64,000 bases of DNA. Origin: Avena insularis. Lineage: Eukaryota; Streptophyta; Magnoliopsida; Poales; Poaceae. The stretch is taken from NCBI GenBank assembly GCA_023614405.1, contig CM042689.1, positions 303,901,132 through 303,965,131 of the forward strand, read 5' to 3'. The position numbers and the translations under genes were made by a program. The notes under the pieces are model-generated. The model had not been told where the DNA came from. It ran no database searches and saw only the letters and a program-made list of their open reading frames with translations. Positions 49,931-59,468 of the stretch are shown here, in pieces; positions within the stretch are counted from its first letter, which is position 1, and every line of letters starts with the position of its first letter.

Positions 49931-51167
49931 GTATCAAACTTCGGCACCCAGAATAATATTATTTCGCTCTCCCCAAATACGGCCTTCGAGGTTTACGCCC
50001 GGATTAACAGTCCAAATCACCGTGGTCAAGTTGCAAAGCTTATCAAAGTCAGGCAAAATTGAACGCCGAACTACGGTAGGGCAAAGGCAAATATACACTC
50101 CAAACTCAAGGGATTGAAGGCTGCCAAAGGAAGGATTCGGACAAATAGGAATAGTTTAAACAAAGTAATGACGATTACAACCACATGTGTCTCAGCGGCA
50201 CAAGGCAAAAGAAGTTCATACCGCACAAAAGACGGACAAATGTTTGACGTACATCATACGCCCGGCATACCAGGGGTAAAGAAATGACTTAGAGTTGTTT
50301 AACTGGAGAGGCACTGACTTGGTCAGGGGCTAGGCACTCCGAGGTAGGCGGCACTTCGGCCGAAGTTGCCTCGCCGTCCACAGATCCAGGTGCAACTTCG
50401 GAGGAAGCCCGAGGCTGTTGAGAAACGTCAGCTTGCGATGTGGAATGCCTAGTACCTTTGGAGGAGGATCGCGTGTCGCCATTACCATCCGAGCTCGAAC
50501 TGGAATCACCAGAAGTAGCCGAGTCACCCTCATCTTCGCCTTGTTCGGCTGAGTCATCATCAGAGGCATCCTCAACTTCGACCTCGTCTTCCGGGTTAGG
50601 AAGGAAACTCGGCCCTTCATTCCAGTTATGAACGTCTGCATACTCAACAAGTTGGAAGGCACGAGCCTGCCGGAGAGCGACAAAGTCTGGGTCCTCAACC
50701 CAACGGGAACCAGTGCGCAAATTTCTCAAGGTATCAAGGTAAATATCCTCATACCATGACATGATGACTGTGAGAGCCATATCAGCACCAGCTCGTCCAG
50801 CGGATTCCCTCCAAAGACTTAGTTGTCTCTCAGATGCCATCAATCTTTCCACCGGTACTTTGACCTCATCAATATCAGGAGTCCCAGAAGTATTCGGCCA
50901 GAGAACATGGTAGGCCCGGATAGCTGCCTACACCAAGTCCCTTCCCATAATCTTCATCGGACCAACAGCAGTGCCAACAGCAACCAAGAAATCTTCCATC
51001 GATTACTCTGAGTCCGCATCAGCAGGAACGCCTCGGCGCACACGAGCATTGATCACCGCTTTAGAGCTCACGGGTTTAGCCTTTTGAAAATGGTCTGCGC
51101 AAAACAAAAGCGCGACGGTCAGCAGTAAGAAAGGGAAAAAATAACTCGGCCGAGGTCAGAAACTTAC

Positions 51168-51527
51168 GGTGAATATAGCTCAGCATTATCTGAAGATCTT
51201 TAGCCCAGTCACTCTTGATTTTCTCAAAGCGAGCGATCTCCTCGCTCATCCCCCGTGTCTTAAGTTCGGCAGCCTCGAGGAGCTCTTTATTTTTCTGCAA
51301 TTGCAGAGCTAGCCGATTCTTCTCCTCGGAGAACTCCTGGTCGACCTTTTCTAACTCAGACTTCTGAGAAAGCTTGAGGGACTCCACCTCGGCGCGCAAG
51401 CGAGTTATCTCGTCATGTTTATCTTTCAGTTGCGCCGAGTGAGTGGCGGCTTGTTCGAAAAAATGCAGCATCATATCAGGCATGGGTATGCATTCTTGGT
51501 GTGACGCTTCAAAAGTTTCTGACTCGG
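51168..51527 (-). other. Exon 6 of the antisense gene: coiled coil
   Basis: The acceptor TATAG|CC at 51528 and the donor CC|GTAAGT at 51167 keep phase 1 on both sides. The translation has an uninterrupted heptad-like charged stretch (DEITRLRAEVESLKLSQKSE, EEKNRLALQLQKNKELLEAA, SEEIARFEKIKSDWAKDL), with the hydrophobic spacing of a long coiled coil, suggesting oligomerisation. Exon 5 (NINNLNIRLEKKVKALE) and exon 4 (LLFAHKKLQEKYEKV) extend it upstream. Confidence 0.75.
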
Positions 51528-51891
51528 CTATACCGAAGCCAGAAGGGTTAAGAGAAACCCGGTGCATATTTCACATAGATATGCGTAAACAAAAAAGAGT
51601 AACTAACCTTCAAGGGCCTTGACTTTCTTTTCAAGACGGATATTAAGATTGTTGATATTACCTATTCACCAGCAAAGTCAGCTAACACCTCACTTCCAAA
51701 GCAATAAGAGTTTTAAGAATAATGCGAAAGCTTGGTAACTTACCAGCTTTCTTCACCACGGGAATGACCTTCTCATATTTTTCTTGCAACTTTTTATGGG
51801 CAAAGAGCAGCCTTTGGAATTCGGCGGTACGCCGATCATGTGCAACCTAAGCAACATAACAAATAGCAATAAGATATTCAAACATAAGACA

Positions 51892-52310
51892 TATCCGAAT
51901 CAAGCAAAGCTTAATTCAGACCTAGGTGGCTGGATATTCAAAGCTCAGACAGATCCGAATCAAGCGAAGCTTAATTCGGACCAAGGTGGCTGGATATTCA
52001 AAGCTCAGGCAGATCCGAATCAAGCAAAGCTCAATTGGGATCTAGGTGGCTGGATATTCGAACCTAAGGTAGATCCGAATCAAGCAAAGCTCAATTCGGA
52101 TCTAGGTGGCTGGATATTCAAACCTAAGGCAGATCCGAATCAAGCAAAGCTTAATTCGGACCTGGGTGGCTGGATATTCGAACCTAAGGCAGACCCGAAT
52201 CAAGCAAAGCTCAATTCGGATCTAGGTGGCTGGATATTCGAACCTAAGGCAGATCCGAATCAAGCAAATCTCAATTCGGATCAAAGTGGCTGGATATTCG
52301 AACCCTAACA
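51892..52310. repeat. 60-bp minisatellite inside intron 3 of the antisense gene
   Basis: Seven copies with exact 60 bp period, each containing CCGAATCAAGCAAAGCT, AATTCGGAT and GGTGGCTGGATATTC. Because 60 is a multiple of three, one plus-strand frame stays open across the array (51784-52308), but that frame is not a gene. The array makes up most of the 594 bp intron. Confidence 0.92.
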
Positions 52311-52372
52311 AAAAACTGAACTAAGTAAAGCATTATAAAACTTCCAAACGAATAACAAGTTATTCGGTTGCA

Positions 52373-52387
52373 AGCTTCGGGGACTAG
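52373..52387 (+). other. Internal copy of the Tat polypurine tract
   Basis: AGCTTCGGGGACTAG matches the true tract AGCTTCGGGGACTAA (55450-55464) at 14 of 15 positions, on the sense strand of the element and within intron 3 of the antisense gene. It could be a secondary plus-strand priming site; that is an inference. Confidence 0.55.
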
Positions 52388-53783
52388 AGTATATATAATA
52401 GCATCCGGAGGACTAATCGAAACTCCATAAAGACAATTACCTCATTCATCTTGTCACTGTCAAGAACGATCTTGGCAGCCAGATGTAGGCGGCTGCTGAT
52501 GTCGGAGAGTTGAAACGGCTGGCTGCTTGGATTACCCTCGAGCTGATCGGCAGCATTCCAATTGTGGGCATACTCGACCAACGAGCCGAGACTGTTCCCA
52601 CTTTCCGTGCGAGTCAGAACTTTAGCTCGGACATGTTGGGTAGCCACCGTTGCCGCGGGACTCTTGTGGAGGGCAAGCTGTGTATCAGCAGCCGGGGTAA
52701 TAGTACTCTTGGCAAAGGAAGCCCCCTTGCGCAGCGCATCAGCAATCGTAGGCTGAGATGAGCTGGAAAGTCCTTTCTGAGAGGACGCAGGCTTGGTAAC
52801 AACGATCTTTCTTGCCTTAGGAGAGGCGTCAGAAGGAGTCGATACCTCGGCACTTGGAGTGGCATCTTTGGGAACCGGAGGGATTACGGTTGAAGAGGGC
52901 GCCGAGATATTGATATCCTCGGCTGGAGTTGGTGTCGCAGTAAAGACTGCGGGGGTCGAAGGAATCTTAGCAGAAACATCGGGGTTCACGGAGGAGGTAG
53001 CGGGTTCGGTAGGAATATCTGTGGGCCGAGGTTTATCGGCATCAACAGGAGAAATCTCAAGCGCATCATGGTGAGGTGGCGTCTGATTCGGAGCAGGAGG
53101 AGAAGCAACGCGAGCAGGACTCGGAACTCTGGTATCCTCAGGAGGCGGAGGAGAAGGCGGCCGAGTCGTACGACTCGTCATGCTGGGACCGCTGGGCTTG
53201 ACAGAAAGAGGAGCCCTGCAAAGACAGAAAAGGTCGAGTTAGAAGGGAGAAAGAGAGAAACAAGAAATACAAACAAAAGCAACTCACCCAGTAACCCCGG
53301 GCATAGTTTTGCGCCTTGGAGGATGCTGGGTTGACTTCTTCATTCGTTTCTTGGGAGCCGCTTCTAAGGCACCAGCGGGAGCGCTACGTTTCCCCGAGGT
53401 AACGGGAGGCCGGGAGTCGAGAGGCTCGGTGTTGTGAACCTGACCGGCCGGATTAGCTGAGAAAGTAGAAGCTGGAAATGCATAAGAAATTGTCATTGCG
53501 TCAACTACCTCTAGAACTTGGACCTCATCCGAATCACCTTCCTCCTCGTGGGCCGGGGTCTTGCCGCGAGCGCGAGCCGGAGCGAGATCCGACTTGGGGA
53601 CGAACTCTTCTGAGTCCGGCTCCCCGCTGTCCGGAGTATTCCGATCGGCGGGCCACGGGAGTGACAAAACCTCGGCATCCTCAGTCTTCTGCTCCTCAAA
53701 CCTCAGCAGGGCAAGAAAGAGAAAAATTACCAAAAAGAGTCACGGACGCGATTAGGAAGCAAAACACAAATGCGTAAACTCAC

Positions 53784-54716
53784 CTCGGGAGGGGGATGCT
53801 CGCGGGTGAATGGCTTCAATCCCCAGGCCCAGTCCTCCGGCATCTCCGTCTTAAAGATAGCTCGGACACGTTTGAAGATGAGGTAGTTGTCCAGCTCCAC
53901 CGTCGAGACTCGGTTGGGATCGAGAGGACCGCTCATGTAGCAGAGCTTGTGTGTGCGTTTCTGGAAGGGGCAGATCCGGCTGCTGATGAAGGTAGTCATC
54001 AGATCCTCACCGCGTAGCCCGGAGCGGATCAGTTCCTTCAGCCGAATCTCAAAAGCCTCGGCCAAAGCATGACTCTTCCTCGGATTATAGGTCCAGTTCT
54101 TCTTGGAAGGAGGGACGATGGAAAAAGCAGGGAGCCGAATCTTATCCTCATTCCCAGAGTTCTTGACATAAAAGAACGACTTATGTCACTTCTTGCATGA
54201 TTCTAGACCTGCAACGCGAGGAAATTCGTATTTCCTCCGAGGTGTGATGGACGCGGCTCCACATTGGGTGAGCAACTTCCCGGAGGGTTGCAGAGATTTG
54301 TCTGGGACGACGTTGGATCGAATCTAGAAGAACTTTGACCAAACATGCACAGACGGCCATAGGCCGAAGTATCCCTCTGAGGCAGAGATGAAGGCAGAAA
54401 GGGAGGCAATAGCGTTAGCAGGAAGATGATGCGGCTGAAGGCCGAAGTAATCAAGGAACTCCCTAGTGAAATCGCTGAGAGGGAGACCAAACCCGCGAGC
54501 GAAATGTGACATGAAGACTACATATTCACCCTCCCTAAGAACTGGAGAGGATTCACTGCCGGGTAAGCGACAAGTTACCTCGGAAGGAATCCGGCGAGTC
54601 CGGATTAGCCACTCAACCTCTCGGCGGGTGACGGAAGAGCCCTGCCACGAGCCCCGCTCGGGCCCAGACGCAGCATCGTCATCCTCAATGAGGGCACCGC
54701 TGACGGAACTCGACAT
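53784..54716 (-). other. Exon 1 of the antisense gene: Transposase_28-like domain
   Basis: 311 codons. After an acidic start (MSSSVSGALIEDDDAASGP) comes TRREVEWLIRTRRIPSEV, then FARGFGLPLSDFTREFLDYF, HHLPANAIASLSAFISASEG and YFGLWPSVHVWSKFF (codons about 70-130). This arrangement is that of the family named after 'putative gypsy type transposon' in grass annotations; despite the name no catalytic activity is established. Downstream, LDPNRVSTVELDNYLIFKRV and PEDWAWGLKPFTREHPPPE end the exon at the donor GAG|GTGAGT (53783-53778). The two stops replace Q (CAG to TAG) and W (TGG to TGA) codons, as inferred from context. Confidence 0.78.
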
Positions 54717-55082
54717 GGGGTCGCCGGAGAAATTTATGGAGGAAGAACTAGCGGCGGAGGAAAACCTAGAACTGCAAGGACCAGTCGCGATTCTACGCGA
54801 AAACGGCGGCGGAGCAGAGAAGGAACTACCGCGCGAAAACAAAAGAAGAGCAGAGATGTCTAGAGGAGAGCCCAGGCGATAGGACCGAATGAACTCACTG
54901 GCGACGACGCCGGAGCGAGTGAACGGGGACGAGGTCGACGGAGCAGTGCGGTGGGATCCCTGCCGTCGAAAACCCAGATGAGCGCACGGCGGCGGGAGCA
55001 CGAGCGGGCGCAGAGGCGAGAAGAAGAAGAAGGGCGCAGGTAAGCGGAGGGGGAAAGTGAATCCCCCGCTCCCGCACCCCTC

Positions 55083-55088
55083 TTTATA
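55083..55088 (-). promoter_or_regulatory. TATA box of the antisense gene
   Basis: GGTTATAAAGAGGGG on the minus strand. No ATG occurs on that strand between here and the start codon at 54716, about 370 nt downstream, giving a leader of roughly 340 nt if transcription starts some 30 nt after the box. The leader is GC-rich with a pyrimidine run (CTTCTTCTTCTTCTC). I see no gene in the stretch 54717-55449. Confidence 0.6.
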
Positions 55089-55449
55089 ACCGCGCCGTCT
55101 GTGAGATCGTGGGTGTGGCGGTTATCTGTGTAGATCGTGTACGCGGCACAACCGCACGCCGCTGAGTCGAACCACACCAGCGACCACACGATGAAAGAGA
55201 GGGCCAAGATCCTCGACGAAGCGGTGCAGGCGTCAGAAGGCCGACGTGATAAGCAGGATAATCAGAGCCGTCAAGAATTGTAGAGGAACGAAAAACTAGA
55301 GAAACAATGATGAGATGACACGTAGGACGAAGCGTATGCGAGAAGATATGATGATACCTCGAACGAGAAAAAAGATAACTAGGAAACAATGGGAAACAAA
55401 TATCATGAAACTGATACGGCCCGACCGAAGTTATTGGCGGGGCCATACC

Positions 55450-55464
55450 AGCTTCGGGGACTAA
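55450..55464 (+). other. Polypurine tract of the Tat element
   Basis: AGCTTCGGGGACTAA lies immediately before the 3' LTR start TGTTGGGG, the position where plus-strand DNA synthesis is primed. The nested element has AGCCTCGGGGACTAA in the equivalent position (57572-57558, minus). Confidence 0.75.
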
Positions 55465-56105
55465 TGTTGGGGAGGTGACATCGGATAGGGTAAAGACGGG
55501 GAAAGACGAAAGGACGTTCCCCGTCCAGTTTCCGAGTTACAGTCTAAGTCGGACGAATCATATAGAGGTCGGCCGAGATATGAAAGAGAAGGACCCTTAT
55601 GATAATAGCTAGGCATTACCCGGCCGAAATACAGCATAAGTCGGCTGGGTTAGCCCGAATGGTGTTAATGTAGGTGAAAGACGAGCCGAGTTATGCGAGG
55701 CAGGGCCGAATGATACGAAGCTTGCAGGAGAAGGAGAAGCCTAAAGTCAAACTCTAGCCACAGGCTAGGGAGAATCTGAGCAAAGCCAAGCACAAAGGAC
55801 AAAGGCGCAGAGCGACAGGGGGGCAGAAGGAGGTCACGGAGGTGACAGTCCTGAAGCCCGAGGCACGCAGGAGGGGCCCTCTGGAACCTTGCCGTCATTA
55901 GAAGGGCGACACGGAAAGGAGGCCGCCGAGTTACTATATTGGGACAAGCATATTCATCGAATATGCTTGCCACGTCAGCCCTAGAGGAACACATGGCTCC
56001 CCTTTATAAGGGGAGGCTTGGACCGTGAGAAGGGCATCGGCTCATTGAGTACCGTTAGGCTGGTAAAGTTCTCTCTTTCTTCTTGTACACAGCTCAAGGA
56101 GCACT

Positions 56106-57557
56106 TGTCGTGGTGGTATCACGGCATATGCCATGGGTAGGCTAAAGTTGGGGCCGATGGACGTGGAGGAATCCGGGGAGGGATGATGCAGTGAAGACCG
56201 CACTCGTATGAACAAAGAGAAATACAATGTATATTGGATTGAAGCTCTCAAGTGGGGATAACACCTCCTTCTATACATCTAATCTCTTATACTCTTGCCT
56301 TACTTGTGGCTACAACCTTGCTCCTTGAGCTGTATCTCCTATATTCGTAGCTAGATCTCTCTGTGAGAGTAGAGGAAGAGGAAGAAGGAGAGCTCCTAGT
56401 CAGCAGTGAGGGGAGGAGCCCTTCGGGGGCCCCTTAGAACGATCCCCCTGGTGCTCCTTATAAAGGGGAGCCCAGGGGACAAATCTTGCACTACACGCTT
56501 AGCATCTAGACGGCATATTCCGGGCATCTTCCAGAGATGCTGAGCATATGCCTTGGCATCTTTGGAGATGCCAGGCATATTCCCTAGCATCTTGTTAGAT
56601 GCCACAGGCATATTCCATACGCTACACGCCAATCTAGGCCAGCTATGTCTCATGATTAACACGTGACATGAAGATCTTGACCTGGCCTGAAGGTACGTCG
56701 GTGTAGGGCTTGGAGGAACATCTGGAGACGAAGTAATAAGACCCGGAGGGCTGAAATTCGGCCTGGAGGGTCTTTTCCTGAGAAGAAGTCAGCCCGAGAG
56801 CGATTTAATTCGGCCTGGGGGAAGGAATGGCCCAGCCGAGTCCTCACTTACTCGGCCCAGGCGTGATATGCAAAGATTATGGCCCAGCCATAGCCATGGA
56901 GCCAGCCGGGCTTCTCCTTGCGTCGAACCGAGGCTGGGAGCATCTGCCTGGCGGTGAGGGCCCGCGGTGGGCCGAGGTTGGGTTGATTCGGCCCACCCGG
57001 GGGAGCGGGGTGGTTTGCTCGGTCTGCAGAAGTTCCGTGGTGGGCGGACTTCGGCCCACCGGTAAGCTTGGGGCGACAAGAGCAGCGATGTCATGATGGG
57101 CCGGATCATCGGTTAGTCGGCCCACCGGAGGATGTCGACGACGCGCCTTGGCGGGGAGACTGGCGCGGGAGCTGTGGCGGGAGCGTCGGCACAGGAACGT
57201 TCGGAGGGAGCTGGGGCGGTGTGCTGGCGGGGTGAGGCGAAGTGAATTCCCGTGGTAGGCCGAGCTTTCTCCTTGCCAGCCCACCCGGGTGAGGCTGAAG
57301 AGGCGCCAATGGGGTTTGGTGGTGATCCGGCTAGGTGGGCCGAGGTGACGTCCAATTCGGCCCATTAGCGCTGTTTGTCCTAGGAGAAATAATGGAGACA
57401 GGCCGAGATAGCTGTAATTCGGCCCAGGTCCTCTTTTTCCCTTTATCTTTTTCTGTTTATCTTTTGTACTCATATTTAATATCATTTTCCTACTTATGTA
57501 TCTTATTGACTTACTTAATTCATCAACTCTGGGGTATCTGGGGGTACACCCCCGACA
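56106..57557 (-). repeat. Left LTR of the nested element
   Basis: The plus-strand end TGTCGTGGTGG...GGTACACCCCCGACA. It includes a CCCCTTTATAAGG TATA region (near 56464-56458, minus). A run of related blocks (GGCATATTCC, GCATCTTCCAGAGATGC, GGCATCTTTGGAGATGCC) at 56510-56620 forms short inverted repeats. The GC-rich half contains frequent TTCGGCCC/GGGCCGA motifs. It is nearly identical to the right LTR except around 56884-57105. Confidence 0.88.
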
Positions 57558-57689
57558 TTAGTCCCCGAGGCTATGTGGGACTCGTAGAGTCGTGCATAGG
57601 CTTTATATTAAATATTCCCAGAGTTGTCTTCCGACTTATAATCTCTTGGTTGCATAATGTTTTTGGGCGAGTTTGTGACTTTGTCCTTC

Positions 57690-57920
57690 TTGGGCTCTGC
57701 TCATAACCTCTCTGAGCAGGTCTTTCGACTTCTGGCCTTCTTGAGCTCTGGTCATAACCCTTTTTGGTAAGTTTCTGGACTTCTGGCCATCATGGGCACT
57801 GGTCATAACCCCTTTGGGTAAGTTTCTAGACTTCTGGCATTCATGGGCACTGGTCATAACTCCTTTGAGTAATTTATGAGTTCTGGCCTTATTGGGCACT
57901 GCTCTTTTAACCTCTTTGGG
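57690..57920. repeat. Tandem repeat of about 51 bp in the nested element
   Basis: CTTCTGGCC...GGGCACTGGTCATAACC...GGTAAGTTTCT recurs about every 51 bp (anchor TCATAA near 57703, 57752, 57803, 57854), with a diverged fifth copy. The minus-strand ORF at 57636-57950 only reflects this periodicity. Confidence 0.75.
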
Positions 57921-57949
57921 TAAGTCGTTTTCCGAGTCATCTGATTCCA

Positions 57950-58380
57950 AATCCGAGTTTCCTTACTCAAAGTTGACTTTATGCCTAAGTCTGAGTCATC
58001 TGACTCAAATCCGAGTTACATGATTCAAATCCGGGTTAACTCATCCCAAATCCGAGTTACTTTACTCAATTTTGACTTTATGTCTCAAGTCTAAGTCATC
58101 TGACTCAAATCCGAGTTACATGACTCAAATCCGGGTTAACTCATCCCAAATCCGAGTTACTTTACTCAATTTTGACTTGATGTCTTAAGTCTGAGTCATC
58201 TGACTCAAATCCGAGTTACATGACTCAGATCCGGGTTAACTCATCCCAAATCCGAGTTACTTTACTCAATTTTGACTTGATGTCTTAAGTCTGAGTCATC
58301 TGACTCAAATTCGAGTTACATGACTCAAATCCGAGTTACATGACTCAAATCCGGGTTAACTCATCCCAAATCCGAGTTAT
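57950..58380. repeat. Compound 100-bp repeat built of about 20-bp subunits in the nested element
   Basis: Four copies of a roughly 100 bp unit (anchor TCATCCCAAATCCGAGTTA at 58041, 58141, 58241, 58361), made of TGACTCAAATCCGAGTTACA-type subunits; the last copy has one extra subunit, giving a 120 bp step. From 58380 to 59468 the sequence is looser, with dispersed CTGAGTTAA, AAGCTGGCTGGTGAGCTGAG and GATATAGATCCGAGAT motifs, and no gene is seen. Confidence 0.78.
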
Positions 58381-59468
58381 CTATTTGCGGCGATATAGCT
58401 TGATTTGGCGTGATGACGATAATTTGCCTTTGATATGGATCCGAGATATAGATCCGAGATTAAGCTTTGGGATATGATAATAGGGCTAACCGCTGAGAGA
58501 TCTGATTCGAGATGTAGATATGAGATATAGATTCGAGATATGATAAGCTGGCCAATAGTCATCCGAGATATGGGATAACCTGGCAAAATGGTGAGATATC
58601 AATCCGAGTCATAACATAACCTGGCAATCTGGTGAACTGAATAGAGCTTCGGCCTGAGTCAGAGACATGATTAGTACACCGAGTCTGAATACCAATCCGA
58701 ATTATAATATACCATGGCAAGCTGAATCAAATGTTAGTCCAAATCAGAGACAATCTACTGAGCTGAGTTAAAGGTTAATTCTAAGCATAAACAAATTGAC
58801 TTCAAGTTATAACCGAATCATCAATAAGCTGGCTGGTAAGCTGAGTTAAAGGACAATCCAAAGCATAAACTAACTGACTCAAAATCTATCTGAATCACAA
58901 ATAAGCTGATTCAACTTACGGCCGAGTTAACAGATAAGCTGGCTGGTGAGCTGAGTTAATGGATAATCCAAAACACTAACTGACTCAAAATATATCTGAA
59001 TCACAAATAAGCTGATTCAACTTATGGCCGAGTTAACAGATAAGCTGGCTAGTGAGCAGATCTAAATCAACACGATGTTCTCTTAATCCAAAGGTGATTC
59101 TAAGGATAAGTCGGCTAGTCCCCGGGTTAAGTTCTTTTCTCCCCGGGGTGAAGGATTGAGTTTAGGTGACTGAGTTATCTGGCACTTATAGTATACTTGG
59201 GGAAGTGTTTGAGTGAGTCTTGCTAAGTCATACGTGCCTTGCTGAGCTATTTGGTACTTACAGTAGGCTTGGAGTAGTGCTTGAGTCCTTCGTGCTGAGT
59301 TTTATCTGTTTTGTTGAGTCAGACTTGGAGACCCTTTGCGCTTACCTCTTTGTTCTCTGTTCGCTTGGTGAAGCTGAATGAGCCCTATGAGGAAGAAGTT
59401 AATGAAGATGTTCCCGTCCGGAATGAAACCCAACCAACGCCACTAAAGGCCCCACGGTGGGCGCCAAA

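Larger units (their letters stand above)
50289..54716 (-). pseudogene. Antisense seven-exon gene carried by the Tat element (Transposase_28-like, coiled coil)
   Basis: Exons on the minus strand: 54716-53784, 53694-53288, 53215-52441, 51846-51744, 51661-51608, 51527-51168, 51094-50289. All six introns (89, 72, 594, 82, 80 and 73 bp) are GT-AG and all junctions keep one frame: 3,438 nt, 1,146 codons. The exon 2 acceptor is the least certain (a neighbouring AG at 53702 would break the frame). ATG 54716 is the first ATG after a TATA box at 55088. Exon 1 resembles the 'putative gypsy type transposon' family (FGLPLSDFTREFLDYFGLQP...HHLPANAIASL). Exons 2-3 are Pro/Ser/Thr-rich with basic patches, exons 4-6 form a coiled coil, and exon 7 ends acidic and Ser-rich. 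Nonsense codons: TAG 54326 (codon 131), TGA 54188 (177), TAA 51005 (908), TAG 50930 (933). The function is unknown. Confidence 0.82.

Noticed and set aside
51784..52308. 174-codon plus-strand ORF over the 60 bp repeats
   Set aside because: Produced by a repeat whose length is divisible by three; it overlaps an intron and an exon of the antisense gene.
50289..55001. Treating the minus-strand ORFs at 50289-55001 as separate small genes or as random shadows
   Set aside because: Canonical splice sites with matching phases join them into one reading frame, which fits one spliced gene better.
57335..57706. ORFs in the nested non-autonomous element (also 57636-57950, 60256-60918, 60332-60769)
   Set aside because: They lie in LTR or tandem repeat sequence, differ between the two LTR copies and show no retroviral domain.
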